64,000 bases of DNA from Streptomyces sp. V4I2. GTDB taxonomy: Bacteria; Actinomycetota; Actinomycetes; Streptomycetales; Streptomycetaceae. A model generated the notes under the pieces. The model was given only the letters and a program-made list of their open reading frames with translations, had not been told where the DNA came from and made no database searches. The translations under genes were made by a program, and so were the position numbers. Below, piece by piece: positions 33,540 through 41,749 of the stretch (the stretch's first letter is position 1; each line of letters begins with the position of its first letter). The DNA is taken from NCBI RefSeq assembly GCF_030817655.1, contig NZ_JAUSZM010000003.1, positions 1,612,001 to 1,676,000 on the forward strand, read 5' to 3'.

Positions 33540-33946
33540 CGACGGCACCGCACACCGAGCTGGCCGACCTCACCGGCGGGTGGGTCAACTTCGACACCAC
33601 CACCATCGGCATCCGGCTCGTCGACGCCGTGGCGGACGAGGGCGGGCTCGCGCTGAGTATCGCCGAGGGCGGCCCCGGCGTCCCCGACACCCACACCGCA
33701 CTCGCGGCCACGCCGCTGGTGGACGCGGGCGGCGACGGCCCGGCCGTGGGCTTCCTCGCCGAGGGGCGGCTCGGCGCCCGGACCGCCGTCCTGTGCGGCT
33801 ATCTCAACCGCGGCCTGCTGACCATCGACGTTCACACGGCCCACCCCGACGACCAGCGGGTGCCGCCCGTGATGTACCGCGCCCACTACTACCGTCCGGG
33901 ACTCGCCCAGCCGCCCGAACCACCGGAAGGGGCACCCCTCCCATGA
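33536..33946 (+). CDS. Small calycin-like protein, second of a pair
   Basis: A 136-residue protein sharing the plan of the preceding one: LADLTGGWVNFDTTTIGIRL near 9-28 aligns with LLGDWLNTD of the first protein, and TAVLCGYLNRGLLTIDVHTA matches its TVLSAYYKTGILVTT strand pair. A C-terminal YRAHYYRPG replaces WTRSFFHRA. The C-terminus is proline-rich. ATG 33536 follows GGCGGAGGAGG and overlaps the upstream stop (ATGA), which rules out the longer frame from 33497. The stop in turn overlaps the start of the flavoenzyme gene. Translational coupling on both sides suggests defined stoichiometry, perhaps a heterodimer. Function is unknown. Confidence 0.75.
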   Translation: MTTAPHTELADLTGGWVNFDTTTIGIRLVDAVADEGGLALSIAEGGPGVPDTHTALAATPLVDAGGDGPAVGFLAEGRLGARTAVLCGYLNRGLLTIDVHTAHPDDQRVPPVMYRAHYYRPGLAQPPEPPEGAPLP

Positions 33947-35202
33947 CCGCCGACCTGGTGCACGGCCCTCACCATCCACACGGTCCGGTTCTCGGAGACC
34001 AGGCCGCCGTCGACCGTGCCCGGAAGCTGGCCGCCGAGACGTTCGCTGCCCGCGCGGACGACTACGACCGCAGGGCCGCTTTCCCGGCCGAGGACTTCGA
34101 CGACCTCTTCGCGGCCGGGCTGCTGGCCGCCGCCGTACCGCGCGAGTACGGCGGACTGGGCTTCGGCCCGCAGCAGCGCAACACGCTGCCCCTGTGGGAA
34201 CTGACCACCACGCTCGCTTCGGCCGATCTGTCACTGGCGCGCTGCTGGGAGGGGCACGCCAACTCCCTGGTCCTCATCGACGCCCTGGGAACGCCTGAGC
34301 AGAAGCGGCGCTGGTTCGCGGGCGTGGTGGGACGCGGGGAGAAGTGGGTGGCCTGGAGCGGCGAGCCACGAGCCCCCAAGCCCGGGGAGACCAGCCGCTT
34401 CGGCACCGCGCTCACCCCGGTCGAGGGCGGCTGGACCGTGCGGGGCACCAAGGCGTTCGCCACCAGCGCCACCGGCGCCCAGTGGGCCATCCTGTTCGTC
34501 GACCCCGCCGGACCCGGCGGAGCCCGGCACGCGCAACCCGCCCCGAACGGCCGGGCAGCCACAAACGGCAGGGCCGCGAGGAGCGAACTGCTCATGCTGG
34601 CCTGCGATCTGTCGGACCCGACCGTGAGCGTCGACAGCACGTGGTGGGACCCGGTGGGCATGCGCGCGACGGTCAGCCACCTGGTGCGGTTCGACGACAC
34701 GTTCATCCCCCGGGACCACCTCATCGGCGCACCCGGCAGCTATCTCAGCGGGCAGTGGCAGTCCGCGTTCGTCCCCCACTACGCCTCCAGCTTCCTGGGC
34801 GCCGCCCAGGCCGCGTGCGCCTACGGGCTGGCGTACATCAGGAAGCAGGACAAGGGGGCCGACCCGTACGTGCGGCAGCGGGCGGGCAGCATGGCGGTCA
34901 ACGTGGACACCGCACGCCTGTGGCTGCGCCATGTCGCCGCGCTGTGGGACGAGGGCCGGGTGGACGAGGCCAGGATCGCCGGCAGCAAGGCCCGGCATGT
35001 CATCGAGCACCTGGCGGAGGAGACCGTGCACCACTGCATCCGTGCCTGCGGCGCCCGCAGCCTGGTGCGCCCCAGCCCGGTGGAGCGGATCCTGCGCGAC
35101 CTGACCTTCTACCAGCGCCACGACAACGACGACCACATCCTCGCCACCATCGGCCGCGCCGCGCTCGGCGACGACCACGACCCGTCCTTCCACAAACCCT
35201 GA
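33943..35202 (+). CDS. Acyl-CoA dehydrogenase-like flavoenzyme, possibly a monooxygenase
   Basis: A 419-residue protein of the acyl-CoA dehydrogenase superfamily. The N-terminal helical domain (LFAAGLLAAAVPREYGGLGF near 56-75), the central WSGEPRAPKPGE and TKAFATSATGAQWAILFVD segments and the C-terminal FYQRHDNDDHILATIGR are clear. The last motif is characteristic of the DszC/N-hydroxylase branch, which binds reduced flavin and activates oxygen, rather than beta-oxidation dehydrogenases. No obvious catalytic Glu base was located. It could hydroxylate a C or N atom, using flavin reduced by the nitroreductase-like protein. Start overlaps the upstream stop by ATGA. Residues near 195-210 form a low-complexity Ala/Gly/Asn/Arg insert. 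True dehydrogenation of a carrier-bound acid is the alternative. Confidence 0.85.
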   Translation: MTADLVHGPHHPHGPVLGDQAAVDRARKLAAETFAARADDYDRRAAFPAEDFDDLFAAGLLAAAVPREYGGLGFGPQQRNTLPLWELTTTLASADLSLARCWEGHANSLVLIDALGTPEQKRRWFAGVVGRGEKWVAWSGEPRAPKPGETSRFGTALTPVEGGWTVRGTKAFATSATGAQWAILFVDPAGPGGARHAQPAPNGRAATNGRAARSELLMLACDLSDPTVSVDSTWWDPVGMRATVSHLVRFDDTFIPRDHLIGAPGSYLSGQWQSAFVPHYASSFLGAAQAACAYGLAYIRKQDKGADPYVRQRAGSMAVNVDTARLWLRHVAALWDEGRVDEARIAGSKARHVIEHLAEETVHHCIRACGARSLVRPSPVERILRDLTFYQRHDNDDHILATIGRAALGDDHDPSFHKP

Positions 35203-35223
35203 GTCGAGTGAGGAGTGGCTTCG

Positions 35224-36420
35224 ATGCCCGTCCCGAGCCAGCCCGTGGCCTTCCCTTTCGACACCCGTGACCACGCCGAGGTGTTCGAGAGGCTGGCCCG
35301 GCTGCGTGAGAACGAACCCGCGACGCGTGTGGTCGTCGCCAGCGGACACGAGGTGTGGCTGGTGACCCGGTACGAGGACGTACTTCAGGTGCTGCGCGAT
35401 CGGCGTTTCAGCGTCACGGCCCACTCCGGGCCCGACGTGCCCCGGCTGTTCACTACCCCGTTCCCGTCCGGTGTCACCCTCATCCGGGACACCGAGCCGC
35501 CGGACCACGCCCGGCTGCGGCGGCTGGTCATGCCGGAGTTCAGGGCGCGGCAGGTCCACCGGTCGCTGGCGGTGATCCAGAAGATCACCGACGGTCTGCT
35601 CGACACCCTGGCCGAGGCCGGCCCGCCCGCCGACCTGGTCGCCGGCTTCGCACGCCCCCTGCCCGTGGCGGTGATCTGCGCCTGGCTGGGCGTTCCGGCC
35701 GGGGACAGCGACCGGATCCTGGCCTTGGCGGACACGATGAACGGCAAGGGTCCCCTGAAGCGGATCACGGCGGCTCAGCGGGAGATGTGCGAGTACCTGG
35801 CCGCCCTGATGGATGCCCGGCGCGCGGCGCCCGGCGACGACCTGTTCAGCGCCCTCGTCACCGCTCACGACCAGCAAGGCGCGCTCTCCGACGCAGAGTT
35901 GACCGGCATCGGCGTCAGTCTGCTGTTCGCGGGCCACACCGTCGTCACCGCCGTCCTGGCCTCCGCCCTGCGCACGCTGCTGGACCGGCCCGCCGATCTC
36001 GCACGGCTGCGGGACGACCCGGCGTTCGCGGAGAGCGCGGTGGAGGAACTGCTGCGCTTTCACCTGGTGCTGAGGGACGGTCAGATCCGGGTGGCCACCG
36101 AGGACGTGGACATCGCCGGCGTCAGCGTCCGCGCCGGGGAGTCCGTCGTCGTCTCGATCAACTCCGCGAACCACGACCCGGAGGTCTTCCCCGACGCCGA
36201 GCGCCTCGATCTGAGCCGTGACCCCAATCCGCATGTGGCCTTCGGCCACGGCATCCACCGCTGCCTCGCCTCCCACCTGGCGCGGGCCGAGCTCCGGATC
36301 GCCCTCACGTCGCTGCTCGCCCGCTTTCCCACGCTTCGGCCGGCCGCCCCCGAAGCGTCCGCCGGCTGGAAGGGGCACCAGCGCATCCAGGCCATCGCCG
36401 CCCTTCCCGTCACCTGGTGA
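35224..36420 (+). CDS. Cytochrome P450 with an atypical I-helix
   Basis: A 398-residue bacterial P450. The heme-binding loop FGHGIHRCLASHLAR has Cys347, and the K-helix ExxR is Glu275-Arg278. The I-helix reads LLFAGHTVVTAVLAS (236-241 are AGHTVV): the usual acid-alcohol pair (Glu/Asp-Thr) that delivers protons to bound oxygen is missing. P450s lacking this pair may use substrate-assisted catalysis, peroxide, or unusual chemistry. ATG 35224 with GAGGAG upstream lies 21 nt after the flavoenzyme stop. It probably oxidises the product scaffold before methylation by the next gene's product. Ferredoxin partners are not encoded nearby. Confidence 0.92.
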   Translation: MPVPSQPVAFPFDTRDHAEVFERLARLRENEPATRVVVASGHEVWLVTRYEDVLQVLRDRRFSVTAHSGPDVPRLFTTPFPSGVTLIRDTEPPDHARLRRLVMPEFRARQVHRSLAVIQKITDGLLDTLAEAGPPADLVAGFARPLPVAVICAWLGVPAGDSDRILALADTMNGKGPLKRITAAQREMCEYLAALMDARRAAPGDDLFSALVTAHDQQGALSDAELTGIGVSLLFAGHTVVTAVLASALRTLLDRPADLARLRDDPAFAESAVEELLRFHLVLRDGQIRVATEDVDIAGVSVRAGESVVVSINSANHDPEVFPDAERLDLSRDPNPHVAFGHGIHRCLASHLARAELRIALTSLLARFPTLRPAAPEASAGWKGHQRIQAIAALPVTW

Positions 36421-37205
36421 GCACCGTTCCGTCTCCGGCCCACCGTGACGCCTCGCCCCGGCCGGCGTCCTGCATCTCCACGAAGACCGGTCAGTTCGCC
36501 TACTTCGACTCCCAACTCGGCCGACCGGACTGGTCCGGGCGCCGGGTGCTGGACTTCGGCGGGAACGTCGGCACGTTCCTGGAGGAGGCGGCGGGACGCG
36601 TCCAGCCGTCGCTGTACTGGTGTGTGGACGTGTCGCGGCCCGCGATCGAGGAGGGTCGGCGGCGCAGCCCGCGGGCCCACTGGATCTTCTACGACCGGTA
36701 CAACCCGCAGTTCAATCCCGGCGGTGTCCCCGGGCTCCGACTGCCCGACCTGGACACGCGTTTCGACTACGTGCTCGCCTACTCCGTCTTCACCCACACG
36801 CCGGACGACGAGACCGTGGAACTGGTGCACGCGCTGCGGTCGCTTCTGACCGAGGACGGGGTGCTCGCCTTCACCTTCATCGCCCCGGACTGGGCGCCGC
36901 GGGGTGAGGGACAGGAGTCCAACGTGCGATGGCGGCTGCGCAGCCGCTCCTTGGGGAACGCGCCGGATCCGCTGCCGGTTCCGGCGCGCCTGGACGCCGT
37001 TGTCGAGCAGGCGCGCGAGGCGCGCTGGTGCGCGGTCGCGGACCACACCCTGCTGTTCGACGCCGGCGCCCCGGTCGGTTCGTGCGGGCGGTACGACGTG
37101 CTGTGGAGCCCCGACCACGCGAGATCGCTCTTCCCGGCAGCCGAGGTACGCCCGCCGGTCGCGCCGGAGCGGCAGCACTGCTGTGTCATCGGCCCGCAGG
37201 ACTGA
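36417..37205 (+). CDS. Class I SAM-dependent methyltransferase
   Basis: A 262-residue methyltransferase. SAM-binding motif I is RRVLDFGGNVGTFLEEA (about 42-58); YWCVDVSRPAIEEG supplies the acidic ribose-binding residue at the end of strand 2, and FDYVLAYSVFTHTPDDE is the post-motif region. GTG 36417 overlaps the P450 stop by GTGA, so the two are coupled. No pathway-specific signature shows whether O, N or C is methylated. It is the last gene of the operon and is followed by a strong hairpin. It is probably a tailoring step on the product. Confidence 0.88.
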   Translation: MSTVPSPAHRDASPRPASCISTKTGQFAYFDSQLGRPDWSGRRVLDFGGNVGTFLEEAAGRVQPSLYWCVDVSRPAIEEGRRRSPRAHWIFYDRYNPQFNPGGVPGLRLPDLDTRFDYVLAYSVFTHTPDDETVELVHALRSLLTEDGVLAFTFIAPDWAPRGEGQESNVRWRLRSRSLGNAPDPLPVPARLDAVVEQAREARWCAVADHTLLFDAGAPVGSCGRYDVLWSPDHARSLFPAAEVRPPVAPERQHCCVIGPQD

Positions 37206-37226
37206 CGGGCCCGGCAGGCCTGCGCA

Positions 37227-37260
37227 CAGCCCACCCGCCCTTGGGGAGGCGGGTGGGCTG
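37227..37260 (+). terminator. Strong hairpin terminator at the operon end
   Basis: A perfect 13-bp stem (CAGCCCACCCGCC at 37227-37239 with its complement at 37248-37260) and an 8-nt loop lie 22 nt after the methyltransferase stop. It separates the operon from the convergent peroxidase gene and marks the operon boundary. Confidence 0.8.
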
Positions 37261-37286
37261 AAGGGGGTGACGCGCGCGGTGGGGCA

Positions 37287-39206
37287 TCAGCGCAGTGCGG
37301 TGTCGGTGTGCCAGATCGCCTCGCCGTGGTGGTAGATCACCACGTTCCCGTCCATCTGGACGACGAGCTTGGCCTCGGGTTTGCCCGCGGTGCCGGAGGT
37401 CCAGAGCTTCTTGTCGATCTGGTTGCCCTCCTTCACCGTGCAGACGAACAGCTCCCCGTCGGCGAACCTCGCCTGCGTCTTCGCACCGGCCGGATTGGCG
37501 GTGTTCGCGGCCCAGAGGATCCTCTCGTTGCTGTTGTCGATGACCACGAGGTTGCCGTCCGGCCGGAGAAACAGCCGCACGGTGCCCGAGTCGACGGTGT
37601 CGCGCTCGGTGTTGTCGAAGCTGTTGACCGTGAAGATCGTCAAACCCGAGACGACCATGTTGGTGTTCATCCGGCCCTCGGCCAGCTGGTCGATCACCGA
37701 GACCGACGGCGCGAAGGCGTACACCGCCCCCTCGGTCCGTACGAACTGCGCGAAGTTCAGCGCGACCGGCTCACCGCCCTGGGGGCGCTCCCAGCGGACC
37801 ACGGTCTCCTCGCCCGCCACGGGGTCGGAGCCGGTGGGGAACGGGCCCGGCTCCACGTGCTCGTGGTGGGTGTCGGGGTTGGGCTTGGGGAAGGTCTCGT
37901 CGTTCATCCAGTCCCGCTGGATGAACTCGAACTGCCGGAAGAGATCGGCCTGATAGCAGACGAACACCAGGCCGCGCGGCGCGTCCGGACCGTTGAGCGC
38001 CGAGGCGGACGGGTCGAACGGCAGGCCGTACGGGATGCCGCGGCGCATGATCCGGCGGTGGCTGAACTTCGTGTCCGGGTGGAACTCCCCCTCTTTGTCC
38101 CTGGCGGGGAAGCCGTCGCGGGGGTTGGTCTTGCGCAGGTGGGACCAGAGCGGGGTGGTCGTCCCCTTCGGGTCGTCCCGGAACGAGATCAGGTTGTCGT
38201 TCGACGACTCGGCGTTGTACGACATGTCCGCGTGCGGACACTTCGCCACCGGGGTGCCGGAGCGCCAGCGTCCGACGAGCCGGGCCGCCAGCCATTCGGT
38301 CGTCGCCTCCGGGGGCGCGGCCTTCGCCTCCTTCAGCACCTTCAGCTGCGCGGCCACGCCGGCCCACCAGCCGGGGACGTCCTGGGCCAGTCGGCGTACC
38401 ACCTGGAACGAGCCGTGCTGCGCCCACTCCGGGTAGGGCAGGGGGTGCGGGCGCTCCCGCTCCAGCCCGACGACGAACTCGCCGGGCTTGACGAGGATGG
38501 TGCCGGGATGGCCCTTCTCGTAGACCGGGTTCTCGGGATCGGGCTCGTCGAGGTGCTTGATCGCCGGCTCGCTGACGCCGTCCTTGAAGCCGAAGTGCTC
38601 CCTGCCCCGGCGGGGGCCCTCCAGGGTGGCGCCCTCCTGCTCGTAGACCGTGACGATCTTGGCGCGGGCGAGATCCTGCCGGACGTCTCCGAGGGTGGCC
38701 CGCAGTGCGTGCGGCTGGTCGGCCGCGAGGGTGAGCACCGCGTGGACCCGTCCGTCGCCGAAGTTGCCGAAGAGCCAGTTCTGCGGGGCGTTCTGACCCG
38801 CGTCGCCGAGTGCCGGCGCCCGCTTGGCCGGGCCTTCGAAGAAGGCTTTGAGCGGGCCGTCGGTGCTGTTGCTGTCGACGCCGGGCAGCGGGCTGTGGCC
38901 GGCGAGGAACGTCAGCCCTTCGAAGGTGAGGCTGATGCCGTACCACAGCGCGTTCAGGTTCTTCGGGTCGTCTCCGCCCGAATACGACCGGGCCCGGGAG
39001 AATTCTTTGTTGAATGTCGCCACTTGTTTGGTCGTGGCGATGAGCGGCCGCAACTGTTTCAACCACGTGCGCGCCAGTTGCTGGTCCTCGAACCGCAGGA
39101 AAAGCAGCTGCATGTGGTCTTTCTTGAACCCGGCGAGCACGTCTCCCTGAGTCTCGGCGTCCTCGCGCAGGAAAAGGTTGTGGGGGTCGGTCGTTGGTGT
39201 GGCCAT
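37287..39206 (-). CDS. DyP-type peroxidase with C-terminal bulb-type lectin domain
   Basis: A 639-residue fusion. Residues about 1-510 are a DyP-type heme peroxidase: catalytic Asp209 in FGFKDGVSEP, proximal His383 in KFSHRRIMRRG, and VCYQADLFRQFEFIQRDW near 416-433. Residues about 515-639 are a mannose-binding bulb-lectin-like (GNA) domain with repeats FLRPDGNLVVID and LVVQMDGNVVIY; the latter is an exact QxDxNxVxY motif (617-625). No signal peptide or Tat motif is seen; the N-terminus is MATPTTDPHNLFLRED. ATG 39206 has GGAGG at 10 nt. The family oxidises dyes, lignin-like phenols and other substrates with H2O2; the lectin could target glycans. It is divergent from a copper radical oxidase gene, a plausible peroxide source. 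Confidence 0.9.
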   Translation of the reverse strand: MATPTTDPHNLFLREDAETQGDVLAGFKKDHMQLLFLRFEDQQLARTWLKQLRPLIATTKQVATFNKEFSRARSYSGGDDPKNLNALWYGISLTFEGLTFLAGHSPLPGVDSNSTDGPLKAFFEGPAKRAPALGDAGQNAPQNWLFGNFGDGRVHAVLTLAADQPHALRATLGDVRQDLARAKIVTVYEQEGATLEGPRRGREHFGFKDGVSEPAIKHLDEPDPENPVYEKGHPGTILVKPGEFVVGLERERPHPLPYPEWAQHGSFQVVRRLAQDVPGWWAGVAAQLKVLKEAKAAPPEATTEWLAARLVGRWRSGTPVAKCPHADMSYNAESSNDNLISFRDDPKGTTTPLWSHLRKTNPRDGFPARDKEGEFHPDTKFSHRRIMRRGIPYGLPFDPSASALNGPDAPRGLVFVCYQADLFRQFEFIQRDWMNDETFPKPNPDTHHEHVEPGPFPTGSDPVAGEETVVRWERPQGGEPVALNFAQFVRTEGAVYAFAPSVSVIDQLAEGRMNTNMVVSGLTIFTVNSFDNTERDTVDSGTVRLFLRPDGNLVVIDNSNERILWAANTANPAGAKTQARFADGELFVCTVKEGNQIDKKLWTSGTAGKPEAKLVVQMDGNVVIYHHGEAIWHTDTALR

Positions 39207-39599
39207 GCGTGCGGTTCCTCCGGAGAATGCGGCGGAATGGTGTCGGCTCCTGGTACCCCGTCGTAATTGACGATAGAGACGCGCCTGATGGGGCCCCATA
39301 AAAAGCCGCAGCGTTCACCCGGATGGCGGAGCGCACGTCCTTAGCGAACCCGTCTACCTGCCTCGATGCCCCGATTCACTACCAGTTGCGCCTACGTGAC
39401 GCACCGCTGCGCAAGGAGTGAGTGACAGCTCGCATGTGTTTTCGGATGTTACAACGGATCGATTGATGGAAAGGTTGGGAATAGCCCTTCCGGCGCATTC
39501 GCCGCGGCCCTCGTTCACCTTTTTTTCTCCCCTTTCTGCTGCCTGTTTTTCCTTCACCGCTTTCCCCCTCCCTCATGTCCTCGGACGGCTAGGAGAGCC
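39207..39599. other. Divergent region between peroxidase and copper oxidase genes
   Basis: These 393 bp carry both promoters. ATGGGGCCCCAT (39288-39299) is a perfect 12-bp palindrome in the peroxidase leader. A T-rich, A+T-rich stretch (about 39510-39560) is unlike the surrounding DNA and lies in the oxidase leader. I see no convincing small ORF. Confidence 0.45.
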
Positions 39600-41570
39600 A
39601 TGTCCCCACAAAAGATTTCCGCGGCCTTTTTGGCGTGCGCACTCGTATCCGCGGTGACCGCCACGACGGTCTTCACCGCGCCTTCCGCGTATGCGCACGA
39701 CGGGGCCCATCACAGCGAAGTCGCCGACGCGGACGACTCCGAAAAGGCCCATGTGACCGACCGGCAGATCAAGAAGGAGATGAGAGACGACGAGGCCGCC
39801 GTCCTGGGCGAGGCGCACGCCAAGGAGCACGCCGGCCTCCGGGCCACGGCCAAGGCCCTGGCCGAGTACCCGCAGTCGACCCGCACGGCGAGGCTCAAGG
39901 AGCTGACGAAGACCCAGGCGGAGACCAACAAGCAGTACGCGCCCGAGAAGTTCGGCCGGTTCGCGGAGTACTTCCCCTCACCGGACTACGGCGACCACAT
40001 CGCCATGCTGCCCACCGGCAAGGTGCTGCTCTTCTCCTTCGAGCCGGTCGAGGACAACCCGCAGAAGGAGACCGCCCCCACCGACGTCATCGGCAAGGAG
40101 AACGCCGGCCGCGCGTATCTGTGGGACCCGGCCAAGGGCACGGGACGCGACGCCTTCAAGAGCGTTCCTCCGCCCACAGTGGTGATGCCCGACGGCAAGA
40201 ACGAGGCGCGTCCGGCACCGTTCTTCTGCTCAGGCCACGCGTTCCTGCCCAACGGCATGCTCGGGGTGTTCGGCGGCAACCTCGGCGGCAACGGGGGCAG
40301 CGGAGCCAAGCTGTCGCTCGTCTTCGACCCCTGGACCGAGACCTGGCACCGCAACGCGGACATGTCGGTCGGCCGGTGGTATCCCGACGTCGTGGAAGGG
40401 CCCGACGGCCGGCTGCTCATCATGTCGGGCCAGTCGGAGCTCGGCTGGGGTACGCCCACCTCCATCGTCGAGCGCTTCCCCGCCAAGTCGCACCCGGTGC
40501 CGTGGCAGAAGGGCGACGTGCCCGCGAACGTACCGGTCGACACGTTCCGTGCAAAGGCGCCGTTCACCAAGGACTATCCGCACCTGTTCACGCTGCGCGA
40601 CGGCAAGGTCTACGGCCTCGGCCGGATGCTCGACGAGCAGTACGTCTTCGACCTGAACACGGAGTCACGCGCGAAGCTGCCGGACCGGCCCAACATTCCC
40701 TGCAAGGACACGAGGGACGGCAACGGCGAGGGCTGCAACCCCGAGCGCATCTACGGCTCCGCGGTGCCGCTGCCCAACGGTTCCCAGGGCCCGGACTCGG
40801 TCCTGGTCCTCGGCGGCAACCGGGACGACGCGAACACCTACGAGCTGACCAAGGGGAAGACCTGGAACCAACGCGAGGCCCGAGCCTTCGGCCGGGCGAA
40901 CGACAGCACTCTGATGCTGCCGGACGGCAAGCTGTTCACGGTCAACGGCTCCTTCCACATCCGCAACTACGGCAACGGCCTGTACAACCCGAACGCCCTG
41001 CCGAAGTACCGCCACACCGAGGCGCGCGACGAGAACGGCAGCTGGACGCTCGGCCCGGTACAGCGGCTGCCGCGCGGCTACCACTCCAACGCGGTCCTCA
41101 TGCCCGACGGACGGATCCTGGTCACCGGGGACGAGGCCCAGCAGATCGCCAACGACCCGGACATCAAGGACGACATGCACGGCAGCATCGAGATGTTCGA
41201 GCCGTGGTACCTGCACGTCGGCAACCGGCCCCAGCTGAACAGGGCCCCGGCCGGTGCGCTGAACTACGACTCCGCCTTCACGGTGCAGACCTCCACGCCG
41301 GGACGGGTCACCGACGCCGTCCTGGTGGCGCCGACGACCGCCACGCACTCGACGAACCCCAGCCAGCGCCACCTGAAGCTGAAGATCAACAGCCGTGACG
41401 GCAACACGCTGAGCCTGCAGACCCCGGAAACGGCGGCCGACGCCCCGCCCGGGTGGCACATGCTGTTCCTGCTGGACGAGCGGGGCGTGCCGAGCGTCGC
41501 GAAGTGGGTGAAGCTGGAGCCGGCCCAGGGGGGCGCTTCCGGGGGCGCTTCCCCGTCGGGCCGCGATTAA
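39600..41570 (+). CDS. Secreted copper radical oxidase (GlxA/galactose oxidase family)
   Basis: A 656-residue secreted protein. A Sec signal peptide ends near AYA (residue 32). Kelch-type repeats and a C-terminal DUF1929-like domain (APTTATHSTNPSQRHLKL) give the galactose-oxidase/GlxA plan. All cofactor positions align: Cys210 (FFCSGHAF) and Tyr261 (GRWYPD) for the Tyr-Cys crosslink, Tyr494 and His495 (RGYHSN) and His583 (ATHSTN) as copper ligands. Such enzymes oxidise primary alcohols or aldehydes to produce H2O2; GlxA of Streptomyces acts in glycan deposition at hyphal tips. AGGAG at 39591 fixes ATG 39600. No cslA-like cellulose synthase gene is adjacent, so this may be a second, free-standing paralogue, perhaps feeding peroxide to the neighbouring peroxidase. 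Confidence 0.9.
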   Translation: MSPQKISAAFLACALVSAVTATTVFTAPSAYAHDGAHHSEVADADDSEKAHVTDRQIKKEMRDDEAAVLGEAHAKEHAGLRATAKALAEYPQSTRTARLKELTKTQAETNKQYAPEKFGRFAEYFPSPDYGDHIAMLPTGKVLLFSFEPVEDNPQKETAPTDVIGKENAGRAYLWDPAKGTGRDAFKSVPPPTVVMPDGKNEARPAPFFCSGHAFLPNGMLGVFGGNLGGNGGSGAKLSLVFDPWTETWHRNADMSVGRWYPDVVEGPDGRLLIMSGQSELGWGTPTSIVERFPAKSHPVPWQKGDVPANVPVDTFRAKAPFTKDYPHLFTLRDGKVYGLGRMLDEQYVFDLNTESRAKLPDRPNIPCKDTRDGNGEGCNPERIYGSAVPLPNGSQGPDSVLVLGGNRDDANTYELTKGKTWNQREARAFGRANDSTLMLPDGKLFTVNGSFHIRNYGNGLYNPNALPKYRHTEARDENGSWTLGPVQRLPRGYHSNAVLMPDGRILVTGDEAQQIANDPDIKDDMHGSIEMFEPWYLHVGNRPQLNRAPAGALNYDSAFTVQTSTPGRVTDAVLVAPTTATHSTNPSQRHLKLKINSRDGNTLSLQTPETAADAPPGWHMLFLLDERGVPSVAKWVKLEPAQGGASGGASPSGRD

Positions 41571-41749
41571 CGGCTACTCACCTCGTCGAGGGGCGGCTGA
41601 CCAGGGAAGATGTCCGTCAGTCGCCCTTCGCGGCGCGTGGCTGAGCGGCGGGGTCGTCCGCCGGACCGAGGGCGCAGGGCGTTCCGAGGCAGATCAGCTC
41701 AGCCGCACCCGCCGCATGAGCGCCTCCGCAAGTGCGTAATACTCTTCCT

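Noticed and set aside
37287..39206. Tat-exported DyP peroxidase
   Set aside because: Many Streptomyces DyPs are Tat substrates, but no twin-arginine motif or signal peptide is visible at the ATG supported by GGAGG. A longer version from 39299 also lacks one.
39600..41570. GlxA with a cellulose-synthase-like partner locus
   Set aside because: No cslA-like gene or associated hydrolase lies next to it. The gene is kept as a family member only.
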